The position numbers and the translations under genes were made by a program. Of a stretch of DNA of 64,000 bases, positions 25,350-35,200 are shown piece after piece (within the stretch, counting starts at the first letter, position 1; each line of letters opens with the position of its first letter). The stretch comes from Pachypanchax playfairii (Eukaryota; Chordata; Actinopteri; Cyprinodontiformes; Aplocheilidae): NCBI GenBank assembly GCA_006937955.1, contig SSNP01000041.1, forward strand, positions 1,492,120 to 1,556,119, read 5' to 3'. The notes below the pieces were generated by a model. That model was given only the letters and a program-made list of their open reading frames with translations, did not search any database and was not told the origin of the DNA.

Positions 25350-25690
25350 GTGAGGGGTGGTTAAATGGACCCAGATGTAGGCAGGACACATAAAGAAAAT
25401 AAAAAGCTGAGGTGGCAGTTAAAACACAGGAAGTGTGGAGAACACAAGGGCTGGGGGACGACTGTAGAACCTGACAGATGAGTGAAGAGACCAGGAAGTT
25501 ATTTATGCTGTGAGAAAGGTGATTATTGAACTAGGAGCAGGTGAACAGGAAGGCAGTGAAACTAATCTGATGAATGACAGACAGATGTGACAGAAGACAA
25601 GAATAATCCATAAACAGTTGGGAAGAACTCAAAACTAGTAGAACAAACAAAAGCATGACAAACTAGAGAATCACTGGTAGATCACAGACC
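25350..25690. repeat. LTR-like dispersed repeat fragment
   Basis: A purine-rich stretch (AGGCAGGACACATAAAGAAA, GGAGCAGGTGAACAGGAAGG) of the same style as the LTR-like repeats at 17505 and 48480. No termini could be fixed. Assignment is by appearance only. Confidence 0.25.
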
Positions 25691-26095
25691 TCCATCAAAC
25701 GCATCAGTTCCTCCATATTGTGATTTACACCAAAAATAATAGTCTCACTTTGTTGTATCAACATTATCAGATTCATTGACCATGAAACACCTTTAACATC
25801 TGGATTCACATTGATTCATTATTAGTTCAGTAGTTATTCAGTAATGGAGGTTTTCTTCTGGATCGAGCTCCAGAACTTTTGAAGGAACATCAAATCTGTT
25901 ACACACGTCTGATTCTACAGAGTCTCGACTATCTTTTGGTGTTTGTTGCAGGTTTATAACATCATTTGTTCTACAGTGATAAAAAATGTAAAAGTTCCAT
26001 ATTTTTGTCTTTTCTGGATCAAAGTATCTGGAATTTTGTAATGAACCAGATCAGTCCTTGGTATCATGTAGAACCTGTTGGGAACTCACCCTGTA

Positions 26096-26498
26096 CATTG
26101 AAACCTCGCTATAGCGAACACTGACGGAACTAGACGTTTTGTTTTTTATTATGGGGTGTCCGTCCCAGAGGGGTAGGGTGTCCAGGTGTCCTGTCATCAA
26201 GAAATGTCTGTAAATCATTGTCACAAACATTTCCTCAGTATATCAGTTATTTTATGAACTAGTGCACGGTCAAATGTCTCGGCCGTGACCTGTTGTTTAC
26301 ACAAAAATACAGGTGTGCCAAGGCCGAGAGGACCTATGATTACTGTCCGTTAGCGAGGTGAATTATTACTGATTTTATGTTTTTGGGTAGACAAAAAGGG
26401 TCTTGTCCTGCACAGTGGGGTGTCCTTTCCAGAGGGGTTATATAAGTAGTAAAACTCTTGGTCGGCCCAAAACCTGTCCGCAGGGCGGGATTTCACTG
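26096..26498. mobile_element. Tigger/pogo-like MITE, first copy
   Basis: The left end is CATTGAAACCTCGCTATAGC; the right end, read inward on the other strand, is CAGTGAAATCCCGCCCTG. TA dinucleotides flank both (26094-26095 and 26499-26500). TA target sites and a CAGTGAAA-CCCGC style terminus fit the Tigger/pogo branch of Tc1/mariner. It is 403 bp with no transposase. Confidence 0.6.
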
Positions 26499-28163
26499 TA
26501 TTTTAGTGGATAATTTATAGTGGAGTTACATGCAGATATGTTAAAAACAGCTCCATCTCACAATGATGAAGAATCCTTAAAAACAGACGGTGATCTACCC
26601 ACTCCGTCCTTGGATTATTTCCGACCTTTTATGAAAATTTCTTCAAAATCCACCCAGAACCTTTTGAGTTATTTTGCTAACAAACAGACTAACCAGGTGA
26701 AAACCAGGTTAAATACTCAGTAAAAGCAAAACAAAAACCAGGTATCGTAACTATGACAACATTCACTCTGTGTTATTTGAAGATTAGTAGCTTATTTGTG
26801 CTCAGATTTGTGGTAATACAACCTTCAGATTTACTTTGGCAAAGTTCAGCTGGCAGCAGTTTTTATTTAGAGTGTTTAATAAAGGAATTCATGTTCATTT
26901 AGATGCCTAAATTATAACTATTTTACCTGTCACGCGAGTATAAAGGTAAAAGTTAGCAAACTGTTTTACTGTAGAATCTTTAAAAAGTTCATCGTATACT
27001 ATGTGTCAATTCCACTCAAGCTGTTTTCTTTATAAAAATATTTCTGGTTCAAATTGAGCAAAAAAACTGAAACTATGTTCAACACAAGCACATGCTTTAA
27101 TATCTAGTTTAGGCTTTAAAACAAATGAAAGAGTAGAAAAAGCTCAGGTGTGTTAAAGAAAGCTGCATCTCACTTCAGCAGCTGGTTATAACCGTGTATT
27201 ATGATCTGGGTCTACTGTACTCACAGTCCTGCATGTGTTAGATGTCCTCCTGCTTAAACACGCCTGATTCAAACAACTGCATTAGTCAAGTTCACCAGAA
27301 GTCTGTCAATCAACAATCAATTTAAAATCAGGTGTGTTGACGCAGGGACAGAGGGCAGTGGGTTCTGTGGACCTGGGTTGAGAAACACCTGTAAGAACCA
27401 TCGTCAAAGTATCTGCCAATAAACCTGTCCCTCTAGGGCCACCATCCTGTAGGTTTGGGATGTTCCTCAGCTCCAACACACCTGAGTTCAATCAACCTGT
27501 GATTAACAGACTGCACATGGTGAACAGATAATTCAACCACTGAATCAGACAGAAAACAACCACATCATGCAGGATAATTTGTTTTCTTAAATATTTTAAA
27601 TTTACTGACATATTGATAATCTGTTGCATGTGGATTCTTTATTTCCTTTCCTTTTTTATTTCTCTGAGTTCTTACATTCTTAAAATCTCTTTCTATTTGT
27701 TCGGTTTCTTTCCTCTCAGTTTATAAATAAGTTTCACTTGACCAAGTCACTGCAAACACATTCAAATACCAATATTTATTTCCTGATTCTTCTTATAGTA
27801 GCTACGACTTGGGATGCAGAAGTCTTCTGCATTGTGTAAAACAATTAGATGACTCAGCAACAAAGGAGGAGAGCTATGGCGTTTTTGGAAACCATAACTT
27901 GAATGATAAGTTAACAATCTATGTGACGAGTCAACTGACTGTAAATGCAGCTTTAAATTACCAGTAGTTCATGTAATCAGGATGTGTTTAGTTTGCACAC
28001 AAACTGCTACCTGACTCTACGTCCTTGTTCCTGACTGTTTCAGGTGTTTACATTACCTGGGAGTCGAGGTGACGGCTCAAGGTGAACAGTGGGCGGGGCA
28101 AGTCTGGTCTCTCAGGTAGAGTGAGTTCACACACAATGACATGGAAAGCATTGTGTTCAAACA

Positions 28164-28167
<4 letters not shown>

Positions 28168-28213
<46 letters not shown>
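28168..28213. repeat. GT microsatellite
   Basis: An uninterrupted run of GT dinucleotides, 46 bases. A second, shorter run lies at 28289-28307. Both recur at the 2,835-base offset at 31003-31048 and 31124-31142. Confidence 0.95.
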
Positions 28214-28216
<3 letters not shown>

Positions 28217-28585
28217 AATGTTTCTTTTCCAGGATATGAAGCCCTGGTATGTCACTTATTACCGTCAGTAGTAAAGTAGAAGCTTTATTGTGTGTGTGTG
28301 TGTGTGTATATACTGTCAATACAAGCTGTACCTGGGGACTGTTCCAGAATTCTCAGTAATGGTCTATGAAATTTACCTATAAACAGCGGCTTTGCTTAAT
28401 TATTATCTAACTTTGACATTTTCTAAGAAGTAACGAGTGCTTTGACCCCCTTAACACAAGATGACAACCAAAAGGTCCAAATGAAAAGAATTAGTCAGAG
28501 CACAGATCCCTTTACAGGATGTTGGTTGAAAATGCGGACAGAATGTGACAGATGGTTTTCAACATGCACAAACCTTTTGTAGCTA

Positions 28586-28722
28586 GGGTTAGCACTGTAC
28601 AGCAATTAGCACTGTGCAGCAAGGGTTAGCACTGTGTAGCAATTAGCACTGTACAGCAAGGGTTAGCACTGTGCAGCAAGGGTTAGCACTGTGCAGCAAG
28701 GGTAGCACTGTGCAGCAAGGGT
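28586..28722. repeat. Minisatellite, truncated copy left of the gap
   Basis: About seven units of the GGGTTAGCACTGTGCAGCAA type, cut off by the gap. It is the start of the fuller array at 31421-31752. Confidence 0.9.
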
Positions 28723-28732
28723 NNNNNNNNNN
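28723..28732. other. Assembly gap (10 N)
   Basis: Ten N bases. The sequence on its left is repeated on its right, so the gap is probably an unmerged contig overlap rather than missing sequence. It falls inside the minisatellite array. Confidence 0.98.
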
Positions 28733-30998
28733 GTTACACACGTCTGATTCTACAGAGTCTCGACTATCTTTTGGTGTTTGTTGCAGGTTTATAACATCAT
28801 TTGTTCTACAGTGATAAAAAATGTAAAAGTTCCATATTTTTGTCTTTTCTGGATCAAAGTATCTGGAATTTTGTAATGAACCAGATCAGTCCTTGGTATC
28901 ATGTAGAACCTGTTGGGAACTCACCCTGTACATTGAAACCTCGCTATAGCGAACACTGACGGAACTAGACGTTTTGTTTTTTATTATGGGGTGTCCGTCC
29001 CAGAGGGGTAGGGTGTCCAGGTGTCCTGTCATCAAGAAATGTCTGTAAATCATTGTCACAAACATTTCCTCAGTATATCAGTTATTTTATGAACTAGTGC
29101 ACGGTCAAATGTCTCGGCCGTGACCTGTTGTTTACACAAAAATACAGGTGTGCCAAGGCCGAGAGGACCTATGATTACTGTCCGTTAGCGAGGTGAATTA
29201 TTACTGATTTTATGTTTTTGGGTAGACAAAAAGGGTCTTGTCCTGCACAGTGGGGTGTCCTTTCCAGAGGGGTTATATAAGTAGTAAAACTCTTGGTCGG
29301 CCCAAAACCTGTCCGCAGGGCGGGATTTCACTGTATTTTAGTGGATAATTTATAGTGGAGTTACATGCAGATATGTTAAAAACAGCTCCATCTCACAATG
29401 ATGAAGAATCCTTAAAAACAGACGGTGATCTACCCACTCCGTCCTTGGATTATTTCCGACCTTTTATGAAAATTTCTTCAAAATCCACCCAGAACCTTTT
29501 GAGTTATTTTGCTAACAAACAGACTAACCAGGTGAAAACCAGGTTAAATACTCAGTAAAAGCAAAACAAAAACCAGGTATCGTAACTATGACAACATTCA
29601 CTCTGTGTTATTTGAAGATTAGTAGCTTATTTGTGCTCAGATTTGTGGTAATACAACCTTCAGATTTACTTTGGCAAAGTTCAGCTGGCAGCAGTTTTTA
29701 TTTAGAGTGTTTAATAAAGGAATTCATGTTCATTTAGATGCCTAAATTATAACTATTTTACCTGTCACGCGAGTATAAAGGTAAAAGTTAGCAAACTGTT
29801 TTACTGTAGAATCTTTAAAAAGTTCATCGTATACTATGTGTCAATTCCACTCAAGCTGTTTTCTTTATAAAAATATTTCTGGTTCAAATTGAGCAAAAAA
29901 ACTGAAACTATGTTCAACACAAGCACATGCTTTAATATCTAGTTTAGGCTTTAAAACAAATGAAAGAGTAGAAAAAGCTCAGGTGTGTTAAAGAAAGCTG
30001 CATCTCACTTCAGCAGCTGGTTATAACCGTGTATTATGATCTGGGTCTACTGTACTCACAGTCCTGCATGTGTTAGATGTCCTCCTGCTTAAACACGCCT
30101 GATTCAAACAACTGCATTAGTCAAGTTCACCAGAAGTCTGTCAATCAACAATCAATTTAAAATCAGGTGTGTTGACGCAGGGACAGAGGGCAGTGGGTTC
30201 TGTGGACCTGGGTTGAGAAACACCTGTAAGAACCATCGTCAAAGTATCTGCCAATAAACCTGTCCCTCTAGGGCCACCATCCTGTAGGTTTGGGATGTTC
30301 CTCAGCTCCAACACACCTGAGTTCAATCAACCTGTGATTAACAGACTGCACATGGTGAACAGATAATTCAACCACTGAATCAGACAGAAAACAACCACAT
30401 CATGCAGGATAATTTGTTTTCTTAAATATTTTAAATTTACTGACATATTGATAATCTGTTGCATGTGGATTCTTTATTTCCTTTCCTTTTTTATTTCTCT
30501 GAGTTCTTACATTCTTAAAATCTCTTTCTATTTGTTCGGTTTCTTTCCTCTCAGTTTATAAATAAGTTTCACTTGACCAAGTCACTGCAAACACATTCAA
30601 ATACCAATATTTATTTCCTGATTCTTCTTATAGTAGCTACGACTTGGGATGCAGAAGTCTTCTGCATTGTGTAAAACAATTAGATGACTCAGCAACAAAG
30701 GAGGAGAGCTATGGCGTTTTTGGAAACCATAACTTGAATGATAAGTTAACAATCTATGTGACGAGTCAACTGACTGTAAATGCAGCTTTAAATTACCAGT
30801 AGTTCATGTAATCAGGATGTGTTTAGTTTGCACACAAACTGCTACCTGACTCTACGTCCTTGTTCCTGACTGTTTCAGGTGTTTACATTACCTGGGAGTC
30901 GAGGTGACGGCTCAAGGTGAACAGTGGGCGGGGCAAGTCTGGTCTCTCAGGTAGAGTGAGTTCACACACAATGACATGGAAAGCATTGTGTTCAAACA

Positions 30999-31051
<53 letters not shown>

Positions 31052-31557
31052 AATGTTTCTTTTCCAGGATATGAAGCCCTGGTATGTCACTTATTACCGT
31101 CAGTAGTAAAGTAGAAGCTTTATTGTGTGTGTGTGTGTGTGTATATACTGTCAATACAAGCTGTACCTGGGGACTGTTCCAGAATTCTCAGTAATGGTCT
31201 ATGAAATTTACCTATAAACAGCGGCTTTGCTTAATTATTATCTAACTTTGACATTTTCTAAGAAGTAACGAGTGCTTTGACCCCCTTAACACAAGATGAC
31301 AACCAAAAGGTCCAAATGAAAAGAATTAGTCAGAGCACAGATCCCTTTACAGGATGTTGGTTGAAAATGCGGACAGAATGTGACAGATGGTTTTCAACAT
31401 GCACAAACCTTTTGTAGCTAGGGTTAGCACTGTACAGCAATTAGCACTGTGCAGCAAGGGTTAGCACTGTGTAGCAATTAGCACTGTACAGCAAGGGTTA
31501 GCACTGTGCAGCAAGGGTTAGCACTGTGCAGCAAGGGTAGCACTGTGCAGCAAGGGT
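28733..31557 (+). repeat. Right copy of the 2,825-bp repeat flanking the gap
   Basis: It begins GTTACACACGTCTGATTC directly after the Ns, matching 25898 onward. Equal microsatellite lengths in both copies argue for one locus assembled twice rather than a true tandem duplication. Confidence 0.92.
28931..29333. mobile_element. Tigger/pogo-like MITE, copy in the duplicated block
   Basis: Identical position-by-position to 26096-26498 at the 2,835-base offset, so probably the same genomic insertion represented twice. Confidence 0.6.
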
Positions 31558-31752
31558 AGCACTGTGCAGCAAGGGTTAGCACTGTGCAGCAAGGGTAGCA
31601 CTGTGCAGCAAGGGTTAGCACTGTGCAGCAAGGGTAGCACTGTGCAGCAAGGGTTAGCACTGTGCAGCAAGGTTTAGCACTGTGCAGCAAGGGTAGCACT
31701 GTGCAGCAAGGTTTAGCACTGTGCAGCAAGGGTTAGCACTGTGTAGTAAGGG
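31421..31752. repeat. Minisatellite of 19-20-bp units, about 17 units
   Basis: Units of GGGTTAGCACTGTGCAGCAA (20 bp) mix with a 19-bp form lacking one T, plus early variants with TACAGCAA, TGTAGCAA and a shortened spacer. The array is about 260 bp upstream of the first slc16a7 coding exon. The 83-codon minus-strand frame inside it is only the repeat translated. Confidence 0.92.
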
Positions 31753-32015
31753 TCAATAGGATCATGCCATGTTCTCACCACATGACTTCAACAACCAATC
31801 GACTTTCTCCATATGCCAACGGACCCTTTACAACATTCAGACATCCTCCATCTGGCTTTAATCAGCTTGTCCAGCATCACGAAGGCCTAAAAGGTCATAA
31901 AGGTCATGGAGAGTGCAGGGTTTTTTATTCCAGCGTGAAATAGGTGTTATAAGTCACAGAGAAAAGAAAAAGTTTTACACTGTGAATCTTAACTTTTTTT
32001 GTTGTGTCATTGCAG

Positions 32016-32255
32016 AGGAAAGTCAGCTCTTCGGTGGACCAGCCATGCCACCCCCAGGTCCCCCCGCCATGACCCCACCAGACGGTGGGTGGGGGTGGGC
32101 TGTGGTGTTTGGATCTTTCATCTCCATTGGCTTCTCCTACGCCTTTCCTAAAGCCATCACGGTCTTCTTCAAAGACATTCAAATTATTTTTGATGCGTCC
32201 TACAGTCAGATTGCATGGATCTCTTCCATCATGCTCGCAGTCATGTACGCCGCAG
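32016..32255 (+). CDS. slc16a7: slc16a7 first coding exon (29 bases of leader, residues 1-70)
   Basis: The acceptor is TTGTGTCATTGCAG ending at 32015, the ATG is at 32045, and the donor GTGAGT is at 32256. It encodes a proline-rich N-terminus, DGGWGW, helix 1 and most of helix 2, ending in MLAVMYAAG. Coding length is 211 bases. Confidence 0.93.
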
Positions 32256-35200
32256 GTGAGTCACCGGTAAAACTTCCTGCATGAGTAAATAGGTCATATT
32301 CTTTTATTGAAACCATTCTTGTCTTTCAACAACTTGGAGACTCAATGGTATTTTGAACCTGATACCTGTGAAACCATTTATGTGCATGAAACCAGGTTTA
32401 AAGTACCAGTATTAGTTTTTTTTTCAATGCACATTGTTGACCTAAATGCAAGATGAATCACCAACCGAGCCTGTTTATTTTAGTCATGGTTGTGTATTAC
32501 TCAACTCATTTCATGCCTTCCCAAGAAGCAGTTGACAGTAAAAGAATAGAAGTGAATGTAGCTTTTGTCTTGACCCAGATTTGAAACCACACAGCATCAG
32601 AAGATGTGAGCACCATGCTGAGAAGGCAGACAGCTACCAGACACGCTGAAACAACACATCACAAATACTGTGAGACAGAGTCTTTGACAGACCTAAACTT
32701 TGTATATTGACTTGGAGAGAAAGTTTACAAGCTTGATTTTTATTTTATGCATTTGATTTTCTAAAACAAAAATATACCAACATCTTTTACACAAGTATGC
32801 AAATGAAAATAGCTTTTTTTAAAGAGCATCTGACTGAGTGAATAAGAACCCTTTTAGTGGTCTGAATGTTTTTGCAGCAGGACATCCTCACCAGCATATT
32901 GCTGTGATCACCTGCTACTTTGGTTTCAGCCCTCCAACCTCTGCCCAGGCACGGCCATGTCTGCCATCTGTCCACACTGTAATCCTGCAGTCAGTAGTTG
33001 TGCTGCTGTCACCATCTGTGTTAGTCAACAGCAAGCTGGTCGCAGCCGTGAGTTGGTGGTTCCTGTGCTGCTTTACGGCAACAGCTGTTTGTTGCAGCAG
33101 TGGTTGCCGTTCGCTACTATGAAGGCTAGCAGTTAGCTTTTTTGGCTCACTGACTGATCTAAAAGAGTAGCCAGCAAAGAATGTTTTTGATTTTGTTTCT
33201 GCACTGATAATAATCATGCATTGAAAATAAGAAGCAAAATACGCCACCTTGTCTGACGACATCATTACTTACCGCTGCCTCGGGGCGGCCGTAGTCTGTC
33301 GGGAAGGTGGTTACCTTTCGACTGGGAGACCGGAGCTCGATCCCGTGTCCCAGCAAGAGGCTACGTGTCGAAGTATCCTTGGAAAAGATACTGAACCCCG
33401 CAACTGCCCCCCGGGCGCTGTTCAAGATGGCCGCCCTCTGCTCCTCCTGGGTCAAATGCAGAGCCAAATTTCCTCATGAGGGATTAATATAGGAAATTAA
33501 AATATATATATATAACTGCAAAGCCGGTTCAAGCAGTTGCCGTCTGAGAAGCGGTTGTTTACGACAGTTGTAATTTTCTTTTTAACCACTGGGTGGGAAA
33601 AGTTATTGAGTACTGCTTTAATATAAGTTGACTGAGTCCCATTTTTTTGTGTTACACCAAGGAGTAGTGGTAAAAATATTCCACCTCAAAAAGGGACGCC
33701 CCTTTGAGTAGCTGACATTCAATTTACTGTTTCTAATTTAGTTAAAGTCAACAAAATGACATCATTATGCCCATAAATACCTTGTATTTCAATAAACAAG
33801 GTAAATTGACAAGAATATTCAATACATACAGCTACTGTTGCAGTAGTTGTTTTGATTATTTTTACCAAAAGTAAATACTTGCTTTAGTTTCTTTAGCTTT
33901 ACACCCCGGCGTGCCTCCGCTTGGTGTGAACTGACACTAAGAGTTTTCAGACCACTTTACTTTTTTCCATTGTTTTCTGACTGGTGGTGCTTCCTGTTCT
34001 TATAACTAAGCACTGTTTTCTTTGTTGCTTCAGAGTGGAAACTTTCACCAACTGTCATTTGAGCCTTTGAGCTCTGCCTCACACTCCCATATAACTCCAC
34101 CTACAGAATCAGACAATGCTGTTGTTGGTGATGGTGCAAAGAGACGTGGTTAGGTCAGAGTAGTGGAATCCCAGATTCCCCTGACAATGTGAAAACAAAC
34201 AACGTAGGTCCTTACGACCCTTAAAGTGTTATTCTAACAGTTTAGTCAGAAAACACCTAAAACTCAGGGGGCATAGTGAAGGAGGAAAATGGGTCTCAGC
34301 CCAAAAGTTGTAGTCTTGAAATAACCACAATCAGACAAACTTGTAATAGCTTTTTAAAAAATCCATGAGATTAAAATGTCAATGCCAAATCAATCCTACT
34401 GTTCATCACAAGCACCTACTCATTAACAGGTGGTATTCATCAGTTTGAAACAGCCGGAAAGCCAGAAGCTCATTTGTCAAACTCTTAGAAATTTCCCTGG
34501 ATATTTCTAATTATTGGCTTACCGCTAACAGGTTGGGGGGGGGGTGGGGGGTGGGGGTTGAATCAGAGATCAGATCTTCACTTTTCAATGATCTCCTCTT
34601 CAGCTTGCCAAAAACTGGAAGCCATTAACATGTGTTGACTGCATCAATACGTGCAGTTACTAAGCGAGTGGCTCTTGTAACTCATTCCTTAATATTGATT
34701 GCACTCATCAGCTATTCATTAAACACCTGCTCTCTTGTTCTGCCTATTATGCTTCCACTGATGCTTCCATCACTCTCTGAATGTTTAACACCTTTCTAAT
34801 GCTGTGTAAACGCCACCCATCCTGTCTGGTGTTTACACAGCTATGTCATTACTGTGAGACTACCGGATAATGAGCCAACAGCAGCAGACACCCAGAAGTA
34901 ATAATGCAGTCATTCAAATAGCTGGAAAGACCTTTCACTTATTACCACCATCCGACACTCACCTTGTCTACAACCTTTTTAAAAAATAAACAGACAAGGA
35001 CTTCTGCAAGTAAAAAAAATAAAAGTTAAAATGTATGAAGCATTCACTTCAGTTGAAATTGTTTTCTTTGTGCTTTGGATTCAGCTTCTTAAACTCAAAT
35101 ACTGACTCAGTTATGCAGAGGTCATAGAGTTTAATACTTTGAATTATGTTCAGGAAGCCCTGAGGTGTTCATATGTTGGTGGCATGACTGTCATGTGACC

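Larger units (their letters stand above)
25898..28722 (+). repeat. Left copy of a 2,825-bp exact repeat flanking the gap
   Basis: This block reappears at 28733-31557 with a constant offset of 2,835 (2,825 bases plus the 10 Ns). Every landmark checked, including start and end bases, the Tigger MITE, both GT microsatellites and minisatellite units, sits at the same offset. The block ends at the last base before the gap and the second copy starts at the first base after it. Confidence 0.92.
19965..32015 (+). other. slc16a7: Probable slc16a7 5' UTR intron (contains assembly gap)
   Basis: About 12 kb between the CpG exon and the first coding exon, less if the duplication around the gap is false. 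It holds a SINE (minus strand, 23130-23285), an LTR-like relic near 25350-25680, Tigger MITE copies, GT microsatellites and a minisatellite. No coding exon is seen. Confidence 0.45.

Noticed and set aside
28077..28319. Frames rich in His-Thr or Val-Cys repeats (also at 30912-31154)
   Set aside because: They are the GT/CA microsatellite translated, and the second set is the duplicated copy.
25898..31557. Real segmental duplication
   Set aside because: Copy edges coincide exactly with both edges of a 10-N gap and microsatellite lengths are equal, so an assembly overlap is simpler.
31478..31729. 83-codon minus frame with repeated LHSAKPCCTV-type units
   Set aside because: It is the minisatellite read through; unit lengths of 19 and 20 would shift frame, and there is no coding context.
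31421..31752. CRISPR array
   Set aside because: Units are contiguous without unique spacers, and the genome is a vertebrate one.
33262..33500. tRNA gene
   Set aside because: A- and B-box-like motifs are present, but there is no cloverleaf and the body and tail are those of a SINE. The same applies to 23105-23285.
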